DNA of 64,000 nt, taken from assembly GCA_011455275.1 (NCBI GenBank), contig CP015028.1:2206911-2270910 (forward strand). The letters run 5' to 3'. The position numbers and the translations under genes were made by a program. Below, piece after piece: positions 18,563-29,214 of this stretch (position 1 is the first letter of the stretch; the number at the start of each line of letters is the position of its first letter). The notes beneath the pieces were generated by a model. That model worked only from the letters and a program-made list of their open reading frames with translations. It was not told the DNA's origin and made no database searches. The stretch comes from Pasteurellaceae bacterium Orientalotternb1 (GTDB taxonomy: Bacteria > Pseudomonadota > Gammaproteobacteria > Enterobacterales > Pasteurellaceae).

Positions 18563-19284
18563 TGGCAATCTGTTAGATTCCACTGTTTGTCGTAGCAAAT
18601 GTAAAGTTCATTGCCACGGCTTTCCAAGCGGACATTTTTCAGCTGCGGATTGAATTTTTTCATCCATTGGAACAATTCTTTGCGAGAAAGCTCATTCGCT
18701 GGCAAGTTTAGGCTGTGAAATAGCTCGCTTTGTTTAGCAAAATAGTTTTCTGCTGAATTGAAGGCACAAGCCCCGTGCTTTTCCCATTGTCCTTGCAGCA
18801 GGCTTGCCCCTGGGGAATCTGGCAGATATTTTTTGATCAAGGCTTCCGAAACTGGCGGCAAATCCCCTTGGCAGAAACGTGGGTGATCGCTCACCGCTTG
18901 AGCATTCGCATTTTGCGGCCATAGCCCGTGGATCACCCAGCCGAATTGAGCGGCTTCGTTACATTGAAATTGTAAATGCGGCGGGATATTGCCGCCGTTT
19001 TTCTGTTTCTGCTGCTCACAAAAACTTGGCGACCAAGAGAGCGATAACATATAGTAATCGAAAGATCTCGCATTCTGCCCGTATTTATCTTTTGCCATAA
19101 TGGTGTCGTAGTTGCCTAAATCTTTTGGCAAATCAAGAGATTGGCGTTGGCTTGCCGTTGTTTGAGTGGTCCGTTGTTGTGCTTTTTCTTCGTTGTTAAG
19201 CCAAGTGAGAACAGAAGCAGCTGCAATCACGGCAAGGGTGACGGCTTGAGTCAGGGTTCTTTTGGTGTTCGGTTGTTTGTTCAT
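18559..19284 (-). CDS. rna: RNase T2 family ribonuclease (RNase I-like)
   Basis: 241 aa. An N-terminal signal anchor (about 12-30) is followed by the two catalytic blocks of RNase T2 enzymes: [15 protein letters not shown] and CAS II WEKHGAC, each with a catalytic His. Several Cys suit disulfides in the periplasm. It degrades RNA nonspecifically. AAAGGAG precedes the ATG. It is translationally coupled to sprT. Confidence 0.92.
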   Translation of the reverse strand: MNKQPNTKRTLTQAVTLAVIAAASVLTWLNNEEKAQQRTTQTTASQRQSLDLPKDLGNYDTIMAKDKYGQNARSFDYYMLSLSWSPSFCEQQKQKNGGNIPPHLQFQCNEAAQFGWVIHGLWPQNANAQAVSDHPRFCQGDLPPVSEALIKKYLPDSPGASLLQGQWEKHGACAFNSAENYFAKQSELFHSLNLPANELSRKELFQWMKKFNPQLKNVRLESRGNELYICYDKQWNLTDCQ

Positions 19285-19334
19285 ACTGAGTTTCTCCTTT
19301 GAAAAGGTGTACTATACCTTAAACAGATAGCCTT

Positions 19335-19392
19335 GCAAGCGGTCAGTTCTAGCTAATTTTTTGCAAAAAATCAGGAGAAAGCGACCGCTTGT
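19335..19392. repeat. Inverted pair of uptake signals
   Basis: GCAAGCGGTC (19335-19344) and GACCGCTTGT (19383-19392) face each other with AT-rich sequence between. It lies between the divergent rna and cysK genes. Such pairs can form hairpins. This one is followed by the cysK leader. Confidence 0.75.
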
Positions 19393-19495
19393 ATATCACA
19401 TTTGGTTATATAAAATGCGTTTTTCCTTGTTAGATTTCAGCAAAAATCCAGTATGCTACTGAAAATTCACAATCTATTTGATAGGAGACATTGAA

Positions 19496-20446
19496 ATGAC
19501 TATTTATGCAGATAACACCGAAACCATTGGCAATACCCCCCTTGTGCGTTTGAAACACTTCGGCAATAACGGCAATTTGTTGGCGAAAGTGGAATCTCGT
19601 AACCCGAGTTTTAGCGTAAAATGCCGCATTGGGGCAAATATGGTGTGGCAGGCGGAAAAAGACGGCATTCTGACCCAAAACAAAGAGATCATTGATGCCA
19701 CCAGCGGCAATACGGGTATTGCACTAGCTTATGTGGCGGCTGCCCGTGGCTACAAAATTACGCTCACAATGCCAGAAACAATGAGCATCGAACGCCGTCG
19801 TTTATTGCGTGGTTTAGGGGCAACATTGGTGCTGACCGAAGGGGCGAAAGGAATGAAAGGGGCGATAGCCAAAGCGGAAGAAATTTTAGCCAGCGATCCA
19901 AGCCGCTATGTGATGCTAAAACAATTTGAAAACCCAGCTAACCCTGCCATTCACGAGCAAACCACAGGCCCTGAAATTTGGGCTGCAACCGAAGGCAACA
20001 TTGACGTGTTCGTCGCAGGTGTCGGCACTGGTGGGACGATTACGGGGGTGAGTCGCTTCATCAAGCAACAAAAAGGCAAGCACATTATTAGTGTTGCCGT
20101 TGAGCCGAAAGAATCGCCCGTAATCACCCAAACCTTAAACGGCGAAGAAGTGAAACCAGGCCCACATAAAATTCAAGGTATCGGTGCAGGCTTTATTCCA
20201 CAAAACTTGGATTTGAACTTAATCGATCGTGTTGAGCAAGTTGATAGCGAAACCGCTATCGCCACCGCTCGTCGCATTATGGCGGAAGAAGGTATTTTAG
20301 TCGGTATTTCATCGGGTGCTGCGGTTGCCGCTGCTGATTACATCGCCAAATTACCTGAGTTTGCCAATAAAACCGTGGTGGTCATTTTACCGTCCGCATC
20401 AGAGCGTTATTTAAGCACTTTGCTATTTGAAGACATTGAAGCCTAA
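19496..20446 (+). CDS. cysK: Cysteine synthase A
   Basis: 316 aa from the ATG at 19496, preceded by AGGAGA; an earlier in-frame Met has no ribosome site. A PLP-dependent O-acetylserine sulfhydrylase. Visible are [11 protein letters not shown] with the PLP Lys, [10 protein letters not shown], and the phosphate-binding GTGGTITG. It makes cysteine from O-acetylserine and sulfide in the cytoplasm. A C6 run near its start (TIGNTPLV) is intact. Confidence 0.96.
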   Translation: MTIYADNTETIGNTPLVRLKHFGNNGNLLAKVESRNPSFSVKCRIGANMVWQAEKDGILTQNKEIIDATSGNTGIALAYVAAARGYKITLTMPETMSIERRRLLRGLGATLVLTEGAKGMKGAIAKAEEILASDPSRYVMLKQFENPANPAIHEQTTGPEIWAATEGNIDVFVAGVGTGGTITGVSRFIKQQKGKHIISVAVEPKESPVITQTLNGEEVKPGPHKIQGIGAGFIPQNLDLNLIDRVEQVDSETAIATARRIMAEEGILVGISSGAAVAAADYIAKLPEFANKTVVVILPSASERYLSTLLFEDIEA

Positions 20447-20458
20447 TTGGCAAGAAAA

Positions 20459-20478
20459 TGGGACACATTTGTGTCCCA
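20459..20478. terminator. Hairpin between cysK and yeiH
   Basis: Perfect 8-bp arms TGGGACAC / GTGTCCCA with loop ATTT lie between the convergent genes. TTTT follows on the minus strand, so it mainly suits yeiH. Confidence 0.7.
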
Positions 20479-20492
20479 CTTACAAAAATTTG

Positions 20493-21500
20493 TTAGCCTA
20501 ACAATTTTTCCATTCCTAAATTTACAAAGAACCCGCCAACAATCAACCAAATACAGACTAACGCACCGAGTAACAACGGTTTCATTCCTGCTTGTTTAAT
20601 CGCACTAAACCGTGTGGTTAGACCAAGTGCAGACATTGCCATTAACAGCAACATTGTATCGAATTGAACCAACGTATTCACTAACGCTTTTGGTAATAAA
20701 TTAAACGAGTTGAAAATCGCCACACCGACAAAAAATACTGCGAACCATGGAATATTAATTTTATTATTGGTCGCCCTACTCTCTTTTTGTAACGAATAGG
20801 AAAGCGCAATAAGAAATGGAGCGAGCATCATCACACGAATCATTTTACTGATCACCGCAGTATCGGCAACGGTTGGGTTGATATTGCTGCCTGCCGCATA
20901 CACTTGGGCGACTTCGTGCACACTTGAACCAATATAAATGCCGAATTGGTGTGAACTGATATATTGGCTTAAAAAAGGGTAGATCATTGGGTAAATAAAC
21001 ATACAAATTGTGCCAAAAATCACAATTAATGCCACCGCAACAGAAACCTTATGGGCTTCCGATTTCACTACTGGCGAGGTTGCCATAATGGCTGCCGCCC
21101 CACAAATGCTACAGCCCGCTGCGGTCAGTTGCACGATTTGGCGGTCGATTTTGAGTAATTTGATTCCGATCCAGCAGGTGATAAAAAAGGTAACAATCAA
21201 CATAATGGCATCTGTTGCAATTGCATTTATGCCAACGGAGCTGATGTCTTGCAAGGTAATTCGGAAACCATACAGCACGATCCCTGTACGTAGTAAAAAC
21301 GTTTTGGAAAAGTTAATGCCTTCAATCGTTTGGGCTTCAATTTTAGGGTAAACCGTATTGCCCAATGCCATCCCAATCAAAATGGCAAGCGTTAAAGCAC
21401 TTAAATGTAAACTGGTGGCAAACTGGGTTTCAGCAAGAAACCAAGAAATGACGGCTAATGTTGCCACCACAATTAGCCCAAAGAGTTTATTTTGATTCAT
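20493..21500 (-). CDS. yeiH: YeiH/UPF0324 family membrane protein
   Basis: 335 aa from the ATG at 21500, which has GGAGGAATA directly upstream; an in-frame Met at 21515 has none. About ten hydrophobic helices are visible. It belongs to the conserved hypothetical 698 (YeiH) family, with [17 protein letters not shown] and [14 protein letters not shown] typical of it. Family members are putative anion or sulfur-compound exporters, and the neighbouring cysK is suggestive. The substrate is not known. Confidence 0.88.
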   Translation of the reverse strand: MNQNKLFGLIVVATLAVISWFLAETQFATSLHLSALTLAILIGMALGNTVYPKIEAQTIEGINFSKTFLLRTGIVLYGFRITLQDISSVGINAIATDAIMLIVTFFITCWIGIKLLKIDRQIVQLTAAGCSICGAAAIMATSPVVKSEAHKVSVAVALIVIFGTICMFIYPMIYPFLSQYISSHQFGIYIGSSVHEVAQVYAAGSNINPTVADTAVISKMIRVMMLAPFLIALSYSLQKESRATNNKINIPWFAVFFVGVAIFNSFNLLPKALVNTLVQFDTMLLLMAMSALGLTTRFSAIKQAGMKPLLLGALVCIWLIVGGFFVNLGMEKLLG

Positions 21501-21519
21501 TATTCCTCCAAACAAAGAA

Positions 21520-21544
21520 AGGCATAATGGTTCACATTATGCCT
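21520..21544 (-). terminator. Terminator of the outer-membrane protein gene
   Basis: A perfect 10-bp stem AGGCATAATG / CATTATGCCT with a 5-base loop lies 19 bp after the stop codon. A T-rich tail (TTTCTTTG) follows on the minus strand. Confidence 0.8.
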
Positions 21545-21563
21545 TAAACATCAAGGGGTTAGA

Positions 21564-22154
21564 TTAGAAACGATAGGTTAAATTTGCACCAAAGGTGTTG
21601 CCATTGATTTTAACACTATCAAATTTCGTACGAGTTCTTAAGTATTCAGCTCCCACTTCAAAGTTAGTTGAAACTGCATATTTCACGCCTAAACCTAAAC
21701 CAAGACCAGAACCCGTTTCTGTTTTAGACAGTGAATAGCTATGATTTGCTGAACTTGTAGACTCTTCGCCTTTAAATTTTGCTGCAACGTAGCTCACTTT
21801 TACATAAGGAAGTAAATCTGGTAATACGCGATAACCTTGTAAATAGCTTACATTTAAACGCCACTGTTCAGAAATTTTTCTCTGATAATTCGCAGTTTTA
21901 TGTTCAATTAGTGTGGAAGTATTTAACTTAAGTTTACCTTCTACTAAACCGACTAAATTATTGCCATAGTCAAAGCCATAATCAGCAACAAGACCAAAGC
22001 CCGTGGCACGCTTAGAACTTATGCCACTTTCTTTATATTTGGTTGAAGTAATATCTACACCTGCACCAAACCCTGTGAAAGTTTGACCAACAGGGGCAGC
22101 GAATGCTGCAGTAGAAACGAAACCGAGTAATGCGGTTAATGCTAATTTTTTCAT
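21564..22154 (-). CDS. Outer-membrane beta-barrel protein
   Basis: 196 aa from the ATG at 22154, which has AGGAGC at a normal distance; the frame is open to 22238 but that part crosses a terminator. The signal peptide MKKLALTALLGFVSTAAFAA is followed by a Gly- and Tyr-rich series of alternating strands and a C-terminal Phe (NLTYRF), as expected for BAM-assembled barrels. It looks like the small OmpA/OprF-like or opacity-type porin group (8 strands). No OmpA peptidoglycan domain is present. Function unknown. A strong terminator sits only 19 bp upstream of the start codon. Confidence 0.82.
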   Translation of the reverse strand: MKKLALTALLGFVSTAAFAAPVGQTFTGFGAGVDITSTKYKESGISSKRATGFGLVADYGFDYGNNLVGLVEGKLKLNTSTLIEHKTANYQRKISEQWRLNVSYLQGYRVLPDLLPYVKVSYVAAKFKGEESTSSANHSYSLSKTETGSGLGLGLGVKYAVSTNFEVGAEYLRTRTKFDSVKINGNTFGANLTYRF

Positions 22155-22173
22155 CTTTAAGCTCCTATGAGTG

Positions 22174-22206
22174 AAAAAGCGGAGCCAGTTTACTCCCTGA
22201 CTCCGC
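22174..22206 (-). terminator. rnr terminator, within the leader of the outer-membrane gene
   Basis: Arms 22197-22206 and 22179-22188 form a 10-bp GC-rich stem (one G-U pair), followed on the minus strand by T5. It is a textbook intrinsic terminator for rnr. Its T run ends 19 bp before the next start codon. Confidence 0.88.
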
Positions 22207-22263
22207 ATTAAACAAGCAAAGGATTTTTCCATTTGCAAAAAATTCGGGAAATCCGACCGCTTG

Positions 22264-24594
22264 TTAGCATTTTTTGCTCTTACTAGCGGTCGATTTTTTG
22301 GCTTTTTTTGCGGCTTTTGCTTTCTTTTTCTTCGGTTTGACAGTGACGACTTCTTTGAAAACTGGTGTGCCTTTTTTCGCTTTCTGTTTGGCGGTTTTGC
22401 CCGCAGAACGTGGTTTGCGAAGATTGGTGATCAAAGCGAAGTCGATTTTTTTATCGTCTAAATTCACACCGATTACTCGTACTTTTACTGGGTCACCCAA
22501 GCGATACACCATTCCGTTTTCACCAACTAAGCGTTGGCGATCACCGTCGAAATGGTAGTAGCCGTTATCGAGTGTGGAGATATGCACCAAGCCATCAATA
22601 AGTAATTCATTCAGTTTTACGAATAAGCCAAAGCCCGTGACGCTTGAAATCACACCGTCAAATTCTTCGCCAATATGATCTTGCATATATTCGCATTTCA
22701 GCCAGTCAGCAACTTCTCGGGTGGCATCATCAGCACGGCGTTCAGTAGCGGAGCATTTCTCGCCGAACTGATCCATATCGTCTAATTTGTAGTGATAGCC
22801 ACCGCCATCGGTATAGTGGCGAGTGTTGCCTTTTTGCTTTTCAATCAAATATTTAATCGCACGATGCAACAGCAAATCAGGGTAGCGGCGAATTGGCGAA
22901 GTAAAGTGGGCATATTCCGTTAATGCCAAGCCGAAATGCCCTTCGTTGTCGGGTGAATAGATCGCCTGTTTGAGCGAACGCAACAACATCGTCTGGATCA
23001 ACTCACGATCAGGGCGTTGCCGCACCGTTTCGAGCAATTTGGCGTAATCTTTTGGCGTTGGGTTCAGTCCGCCATCCAAAAACAGCCCACACTCTTTCAA
23101 GAAAGTACGGAAACTGGTGAGTTTTTCTTCACTTGGTTGGGCGTGAATGCGGTATAAACTCGCTTCGTCCGCTTTTTCGACCAAACGAGCCGCGGCGATA
23201 TTGGCTAAAATCATACATTCTTCGATGATTTTGTGAGCATCGTTACGCACAAGTGGTTCAATTCGTTCAATTCTGCCCTGTGGGTTGAAAATAAATTGGT
23301 TTTCCACCGTTTCAAATTCAATCGCCCCACGTTGCTGGCGAGCGGCAACTAATACGTTATACATTTTGTGCAACTCTTCCAAATGCGGTACGAGCGGGGC
23401 ATAACGTTCCCGCAAGGTTTCATCGCCTGAAAGGATGTTCCATACTTTTGTGTAGGTCAAACGGGCGTGAGAATTCATTACAGCTTCGTAGAATTGGAAA
23501 TCGCCTAGCGAACCGTTTTTCGATACCTGCATTTCGGCAACTAAACAGAGGCGATCAACCTGCGGATTGAGTGAACATAAGCCGTTAGAAAGCACTTCAG
23601 GCAACATTGGGATCACACGATTTGGGAAATAAACCGAGTTACCACGCTGTTGGGCTTCAAGGTCAAGAGCGGTTTTCGGGCGAACGTAATAACTCACATC
23701 GGCAATCGCCACCCACAACCGCCAACCATTAAGCTCGGCTTGGCAGAACACCGCATCGTCAAAATCACGGGCACTTTCGCCGTCAATGGTGACAAGTGGG
23801 AGACTTCGCAAATCAACTCTCCCCAGCTTCGCTTCTTCAGGCACTTCTTCGTTAAATTGACGGATCTGCTTTTCAACCCCTTCACTCCAAACGTGCGGGA
23901 TTTCGTGGTTACGTAACGCAATTTCAATTTCCATCCCTGGTGCGAGATTATCGCCAAGAATTTCGGTGATAAAACCAACAGGGCGTTTGAAATCGGCTTT
24001 GCGTGGCTGCAGTTCAACCACCACCACTTGCCCCATTCTCGCTCCAAGGCGATGTTCTTCAGGGATCAAAATATCTTGATTGATGCGGCTATCGTCAGGC
24101 ACCACATAGCTGATGCCTGACTCGGTAAAAAATCGCCCAACAATCTGTTTTTTACGTGCTTCAAGCACTCGCACAATTCGCACTTCTTTACGACCACGGC
24201 GATCGGTGCCGTTCGGCTGTGCCAACACATAATCCCCGTGCATCACTCGCAACATTTGAGCATTTGGAATAAACCAGTCGTCCGAGCCTTCTACCTGCAA
24301 AAAGCCGTAGCCATCACGATGCCCTATCACCGCACCTTTGAGCAAATCCATTTTTTCAGGCAACGCATAGCGGCGACCTTTGGTAAATACCAGCTGCCCA
24401 TCGTTTTCCATCGCACGTAAACGGCGGCGAATGGCTTCGGTGCGATCATCATCAGTGATTTGGAAGACGTTGAGCAGCTCTTCTTTGCTCATCGGGGCAT
24501 CATAATGGCGAATGGTTTGGAGAATAAATTCCCGACTGGGTACGGGGTTTTCGTATTTTTCAAGTTCTTGTTGATAATTTGGATCTTGTTTCAT
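22264..24594 (-). CDS. rnr: Exoribonuclease RNase R
   Basis: 776 aa. Domain order is an N-terminal winged helix, two cold-shock RNA-binding domains, the RNB catalytic domain with [15 protein letters not shown] (acidic catalytic residues) and [15 protein letters not shown], an S1 domain ([17 protein letters not shown]), and a Lys-rich tail ending in repeated KKKAKAAKK. It degrades structured RNA 3' to 5' and takes part in rRNA and tmRNA quality control. The length is close to that of other gamma-proteobacterial RNase R proteins. Confidence 0.96.
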   Translation of the reverse strand: MKQDPNYQQELEKYENPVPSREFILQTIRHYDAPMSKEELLNVFQITDDDRTEAIRRRLRAMENDGQLVFTKGRRYALPEKMDLLKGAVIGHRDGYGFLQVEGSDDWFIPNAQMLRVMHGDYVLAQPNGTDRRGRKEVRIVRVLEARKKQIVGRFFTESGISYVVPDDSRINQDILIPEEHRLGARMGQVVVVELQPRKADFKRPVGFITEILGDNLAPGMEIEIALRNHEIPHVWSEGVEKQIRQFNEEVPEEAKLGRVDLRSLPLVTIDGESARDFDDAVFCQAELNGWRLWVAIADVSYYVRPKTALDLEAQQRGNSVYFPNRVIPMLPEVLSNGLCSLNPQVDRLCLVAEMQVSKNGSLGDFQFYEAVMNSHARLTYTKVWNILSGDETLRERYAPLVPHLEELHKMYNVLVAARQQRGAIEFETVENQFIFNPQGRIERIEPLVRNDAHKIIEECMILANIAAARLVEKADEASLYRIHAQPSEEKLTSFRTFLKECGLFLDGGLNPTPKDYAKLLETVRQRPDRELIQTMLLRSLKQAIYSPDNEGHFGLALTEYAHFTSPIRRYPDLLLHRAIKYLIEKQKGNTRHYTDGGGYHYKLDDMDQFGEKCSATERRADDATREVADWLKCEYMQDHIGEEFDGVISSVTGFGLFVKLNELLIDGLVHISTLDNGYYHFDGDRQRLVGENGMVYRLGDPVKVRVIGVNLDDKKIDFALITNLRKPRSAGKTAKQKAKKGTPVFKEVVTVKPKKKKAKAAKKAKKSTASKSKKC

Positions 24595-24763
24595 ATTTCT
24601 CTTTGTTTTAAATATATAAGTTATTGTTTTATTGATAAAAAAGTGAATTTAGATAAAAAATGACGGGGAATTTGGAATACTAAACTGACAATTTGATGAG
24701 AGCTTGCGTTCAACAAGCGGTGGGATTCTAGCACGGTTTTGCTAAATTGGCTAAATTTTGTCA

Positions 24764-24797
24764 AAAAATTTAAGCTCTCACTGGAAATGAGAGCTTA
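24764..24797 (-). terminator. argH terminator
   Basis: A perfect 10-bp stem (24771-24780 with 24788-24797, loop of 7) lies 20 bp after the argH stop. A T6 run follows in the minus strand. Confidence 0.8.
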
Positions 24798-24817
24798 TTG
24801 TGGTGCCTGACAAGCGG

Positions 24818-26206
24818 TTAGATTCTCGCTATATTTTGCAAATTCGCTTTCGCAGCGGCGATAGCTTCAGCAATGCGGTCTAAATTCACACCGCCTTTGG
24901 CACAACGTTTCGCTAAACAAGATTCGAGCGACAGAATCGGGTAAACATCTTCACCAATCACATTATGGAATTGCTTAAATTCATCAAGAGCAAGTTCTTC
25001 TAAGGCTTTACGTTGGCTGATGGCATACACCACCGCTTCGCCCACGATGTGATGAGCTTCACGGAATGGAATACCTTTCGCCACCAAGTAGTCAGCAAGT
25101 TCCGTCGCATTTGCGTAGCCCTGTTGTGCCGCTTCTTTGGTGCGTTCGCTATCGACTTTGATGTCATCTAGCACCAGTGCTGAAATGTTCACACAAGCCT
25201 GCCACGTTTCCAACGCATCAAAAATGCCTTCTTTGTCTTCTTGCATATCTTTATTATAAGCAAGCGGTAAGCCTTTGAGCGTGGTGAGTAAGCCCGTCAA
25301 TGCCCCGAAAACTCGCCCCGTTTTACCCCGCACTAATTCACACGCATCGGGGTTTTTCTTTTGTGGCATCAGCGACGAACCTGAAGTAACACGGTCGGAA
25401 AGTTCCACAAAATGCGACTCGCCGCTGTTGAAGATGATTAAATCTTCTGCAAAACGAGAAAGGTGCATCATACTGATGGAGGCGGCTGACAGTAATTCCA
25501 ACACGTGATCACGGTCGGATACGCTGTCTAAACTGTTGCGGGTGGCGGTTTCAAAACCTAAATGCTGAGCCAACAAATCCCGATCGATCGCATACGCTGT
25601 GCCTGCCAACGCTCCCGAACCGAGTGGGCAAGTGTTCATTCGTTTATAGGCATCAGTCAAGCGGCTGTAATCTCTCTCCAACATTTCGTAATACGCCATA
25701 CACCAGTGGGCAAAAGTAATCGGTTGAGCCCGTTGTAAATGGGTGTAACCTGGCATAATGGCGTGCTGATTAGCTTCGGCGGTTTCAACTAATTTTTCTT
25801 GCAAAGCACGGACGGATTCTTGCAGTGAAAGTACTTGGGCTTTGCACCAAAGTTTCATATCCACAGCGACTTGGTCATTACGGCTACGCCCTGTGTGCAA
25901 TTTTTTACCGAGATCGCCAACTTTTTTGATCAGCTGCAATTCCACCCAACTGTGAATATCTTCCGCATCTTCTTGCAGTACAATTGCTAAATTCGGTGCC
26001 ACTTCCGCTCGTAATTGCTTGAGTGCGGCAATCAAGCGATCTAACTCTTCCGCATCGATCACACCAACGGAGTGGATCGCTTTCGCCCAACCGATTGAAC
26101 CGTCAATATCTTGCAATGCTAAACGGTAGTCAAAACGCAATGAGTCGTTAAAATATTTGAATTGTTGATCGGCAGCCTGTGTAAACCGCCCGCCCCAAAG
26201 TGCCAT
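24818..26206 (-). CDS. argH: Argininosuccinate lyase
   Basis: 462 aa. It belongs to the fumarase/aspartase superfamily. The signature [12 protein letters not shown] with the catalytic Ser loop is present, as are [10 protein letters not shown] and [10 protein letters not shown]. It splits argininosuccinate into arginine and fumarate, the last step of arginine synthesis. AAGGA precedes the ATG. It is monocistronic here. Confidence 0.96.
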   Translation of the reverse strand: MALWGGRFTQAADQQFKYFNDSLRFDYRLALQDIDGSIGWAKAIHSVGVIDAEELDRLIAALKQLRAEVAPNLAIVLQEDAEDIHSWVELQLIKKVGDLGKKLHTGRSRNDQVAVDMKLWCKAQVLSLQESVRALQEKLVETAEANQHAIMPGYTHLQRAQPITFAHWCMAYYEMLERDYSRLTDAYKRMNTCPLGSGALAGTAYAIDRDLLAQHLGFETATRNSLDSVSDRDHVLELLSAASISMMHLSRFAEDLIIFNSGESHFVELSDRVTSGSSLMPQKKNPDACELVRGKTGRVFGALTGLLTTLKGLPLAYNKDMQEDKEGIFDALETWQACVNISALVLDDIKVDSERTKEAAQQGYANATELADYLVAKGIPFREAHHIVGEAVVYAISQRKALEELALDEFKQFHNVIGEDVYPILSLESCLAKRCAKGGVNLDRIAEAIAAAKANLQNIARI

Positions 26207-26363
26207 AGTTGTTCCTTATGAATCTGTCAAAATGCACAAAGGCTTTGCCAATGCAACCCAAGCTGCTTTAGCAAGCCACACAAGATGATTTGCAAAAAAT
26301 AAAGCGGATCTAACCGCTTGTAATGGCAGGATTATTGCATAATTATGCAAACAAATTCAATAA

Positions 26364-27395
26364 TTATTTATTTTGAATCGTATTTTTGTTGAACAGCACT
26401 AACTCACGGCACTGGAAACCCACTGAAACTGTGCTGTTGAGAGAAAGATCATTAACACTATAAACCGTCAGTTCAACGCCATTAATCGCAATCTTATAGC
26501 GATGAAACTGCCCAAGAAACAATTTTTCGACCACCGTTCCCTTCCCTGTTGATTCGGCTTTAATCACTAGCTGCTCTGGGCGAAGTAACCAATGATACTG
26601 CCCTTGTTGATAAGGCATTTCTGGAAATTGGTAATCGCCAATGGGGCTTTCAAGCCACTGGCTCGATTTCACTTCGGCGTGTAAATAGTTTGTCCCCCCC
26701 AAAAAATCTGCCACGAATTTATTCGTAGGGGAATGATAAAGAGCAGTAGGTGTGCCGAATTGCACAATTTTGCCCAGATCCATTACCGCAATTTTGTCCG
26801 CAAAGGCAAAAGCTTCTTCTTTACTGTGTGTCACAAAAATAGCAGGGACTTTTTGGCTTTTTAGAATCTGCTTGATCTCTTGAATCATCTCGTAACGGGT
26901 TTGGCTATCAATGTTTGAGAATGGTTCATCTAATAAAAGTAATTCTGGCTTGCATGCCAAGGCTCTTGCAATCGCCACTCGCTGCTGCTGTCCCCCTGAA
27001 AGTTCGTGAGGGTAACGATTTTCAAAGCCACATAATTTGACTACCGACAGCATCTGCCCACAAATTGCATTTTGCTCTTCTTTGGATAATTTAGTTAAGC
27101 CGAATTGGATATTTTCCTGCACCGTTAAATGCGGAAACAACGCATAATCCTGAAAAATCAAACCAATATGACGATCTTCTACCGCTTTTTGCGACAAATC
27201 TTGTCCGCTGAGATGAATTGAACCTTCTGAAATCGGCAATAATCCTGCAATGGCTTTCAGTAACGTTGTTTTTCCACAACCACTGGCACCTAACAGGCAG
27301 ATAATTTCATTTTCATCCACCGCTAAATCTAAAGACTTAAGCACTGCAGTTTGATCGAACTTAGCACTAAGATTTTGAATTTCAAGGACTTTCAT
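26364..27395 (-). CDS. fbpC: FbpC, ferric iron ABC transporter ATPase
   Basis: 343 aa from the ATG at 27395; an earlier in-frame Met (27443) lies inside fbpB. Walker A GASGCGKTT, signature LSGGQQQRVAIARAL, Walker B LLLLDEPFSNID and a C-terminal regulatory TOBE domain are all visible. It drives Fe3+ import with FbpB. It starts 2 bp after the fbpB stop. A C7/G7 run at 26694-26700 is read in frame, so long G tracts are not always miscalled in this sequence. Confidence 0.93.
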   Translation of the reverse strand: MKVLEIQNLSAKFDQTAVLKSLDLAVDENEIICLLGASGCGKTTLLKAIAGLLPISEGSIHLSGQDLSQKAVEDRHIGLIFQDYALFPHLTVQENIQFGLTKLSKEEQNAICGQMLSVVKLCGFENRYPHELSGGQQQRVAIARALACKPELLLLDEPFSNIDSQTRYEMIQEIKQILKSQKVPAIFVTHSKEEAFAFADKIAVMDLGKIVQFGTPTALYHSPTNKFVADFLGGTNYLHAEVKSSQWLESPIGDYQFPEMPYQQGQYHWLLRPEQLVIKAESTGKGTVVEKLFLGQFHRYKIAINGVELTVYSVNDLSLNSTVSVGFQCRELVLFNKNTIQNK

Positions 27396-27397
27396 TT

Positions 27398-29053
27398 TTA
27401 TCGTTCTTTTTGAGATTGAGAAATTAATGAACGAGTGAGCCAAATAACAGGGATCAACCCAACTAACACCAACACAATGGCTGGCAATGCAGCTCGCTCT
27501 AACTGTTCATCAGAAGTAAAGGTAAATACATGAGTGGCAAGTGTATCGAAATTGAACGGACGAAGCAGTAAAGATGCATTCAGTTCTTTCATACTTTCAA
27601 TAAACACCATTAATGCAGCAGTAATAATACCTTTTGAAATTAATGGGATATGGATTTTTCTAAACATATTTGTGCCATTACTTCCCATCGTTTGGCTTGC
27701 CATATCCAATGAAGGTGAAACACGTCCTAATGACGTTTCTAGGCTGCCAATTGCCATCGCTAAAAAGCGAATCGTGTAAGCTAGCACTAATGCAAATAAG
27801 GAGCCTGAAAAAATCAATCCCACTGGCGATAAATTCAGCGATTTTAATAAATGGTGCAAACTATGATCGGCAAAAGTCAGTGGCGAAAGCAGCCCAATTG
27901 CCAACACCGTACCAGGGATCGCATAACCAAGGGAAGAAAACTGCAACGACAAGCGGGTAGTTCGTTGCCAAAATTTACCACTGCTATATGAAAGACGGTG
28001 AGTCAGATGAAGTAACAATGCTATAGCTACGGTTACAATCGAAGCAATCACAGAAACCTTCAAACTATTCACGGCAAATTGCACGAAATCTAAATTCCAC
28101 GACTGCTCAAAATAATCATACGCCCAGTAGAGCAACCGCCCGAAAGGAATAAAGAATGCCAACGAAAGCAAGCCCCAACACCAAAGCTGTGCCGCCCATA
28201 ATTTCCAGCCAGTTAGCGTTCTAAATGCAGTTTTCTTTTCGTAACCACGTTGATAGCTTTTCTGCTTGCGGCGGCTATATTGTTCAAAACTGATGAACAG
28301 GAAAATCATTAACAGCATAAGAATTGAAATACGACTTGCCGTACCAAGATCGTGAAAACCAAGCCACGAATCGTAAATTGCCGTGGTTAACGTTGGCACC
28401 GCAAAGTAAGACACTGTACCAAAATCACCCAACGTTTCCATCGCAATTAACGCCATACCCACCGCAATAGCTGGACGAATCAGTGGAAAAGTAATACGGC
28501 GGAAAATTTGAGCGGAATTTGCCCCTAATATTTTGGCACTGTGGGTAAGATTTTCTGACTGCTCCAGTAACGCAACTCGAACAAGTAAAAATAGGTAAGG
28601 ATAAAGCACTAAAGCAAGTACAAAACTCGCCCCATAAAGGGTACGAATTTGCGGAAACCAGTAATCATGTGGACTTTTCCAGCCGAAAATATTCCGCAAC
28701 ATTTCCTGAAAACTGCCCGAGTAATCGAGTAAATCGGTGTAAAGGTAAGCAATTAAATAGGCGGGCATTGCCAACGGCAAACAGAGCAGCCATTGCAACG
28801 TTTTTTGCCCGAAAAATTGATAATTCGCCACAATCCATGCGGAAGGCAATGCGAAAATCAGAGAAAGAAAAACCGTTCCAAACACAAGCAATGCCGAATT
28901 CAGCACATAATTGCCTAACATAGTGTTCCAGAAATGGATCAAGTTGTCCATTTCACCGCTAAGTGCGTGATAGCCCAACGCTAATAGCGGTAACAACACC
29001 AGTAAGGTGGCAAGCAATGCAAAAAAATGCCAAGAAAGATAACGTTTTTTCAT
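27398..29053 (-). CDS. fbpB: FbpB, ferric iron ABC transporter permease
   Basis: 551 aa with about 12 membrane helices. It is a fused double permease with two binding-protein-dependent transport domains, each having an EAA-type loop (AKILGANSAQIFRRITFPLI and ASQTMGSNGTNMFRKIHIPL). This two-domain arrangement is typical of FbpB/SfuB iron permeases. It moves Fe3+ delivered by FbpA across the inner membrane. It is separated from fbpA by an attenuator-like hairpin. Confidence 0.93.
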   Translation of the reverse strand: MKKRYLSWHFFALLATLLVLLPLLALGYHALSGEMDNLIHFWNTMLGNYVLNSALLVFGTVFLSLIFALPSAWIVANYQFFGQKTLQWLLCLPLAMPAYLIAYLYTDLLDYSGSFQEMLRNIFGWKSPHDYWFPQIRTLYGASFVLALVLYPYLFLLVRVALLEQSENLTHSAKILGANSAQIFRRITFPLIRPAIAVGMALIAMETLGDFGTVSYFAVPTLTTAIYDSWLGFHDLGTASRISILMLLMIFLFISFEQYSRRKQKSYQRGYEKKTAFRTLTGWKLWAAQLWCWGLLSLAFFIPFGRLLYWAYDYFEQSWNLDFVQFAVNSLKVSVIASIVTVAIALLLHLTHRLSYSSGKFWQRTTRLSLQFSSLGYAIPGTVLAIGLLSPLTFADHSLHHLLKSLNLSPVGLIFSGSLFALVLAYTIRFLAMAIGSLETSLGRVSPSLDMASQTMGSNGTNMFRKIHIPLISKGIITAALMVFIESMKELNASLLLRPFNFDTLATHVFTFTSDEQLERAALPAIVLVLVGLIPVIWLTRSLISQSQKER

Positions 29054-29115
29054 TGTAATAGTTAGAACATTTTAAATAATTGAGCACTTTTTTGCGTTCA
29101 ATAAAAAACAGAATA

Positions 29116-29142
29116 GGACGCACCGAAAATTCGGCTGCGTCC
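29116..29142 (-). terminator. Attenuator-like hairpin between fbpA and fbpB
   Basis: Arms GGACGCACCGAA / TTCGGCTGCGTCC pair over 12 bp with one bulged base. A T6 run follows nine bases later on the minus strand. It is expected to reduce fbpBC transcription relative to fbpA. Confidence 0.75.
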
Positions 29143-29214
29143 ATATCAAAAAATAGTGCAAGCAGTAAGATTTGCAAAATCTTTTACAGGATCTAACCGC
29201 TTGTATCACGAAAA

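Noticed and set aside
26694-26700. C7 run in fbpC as a frameshift or phase-variation site
   Set aside because: The frame is intact through it (FLGGTNYL), and there is no sign of an alternative frame.
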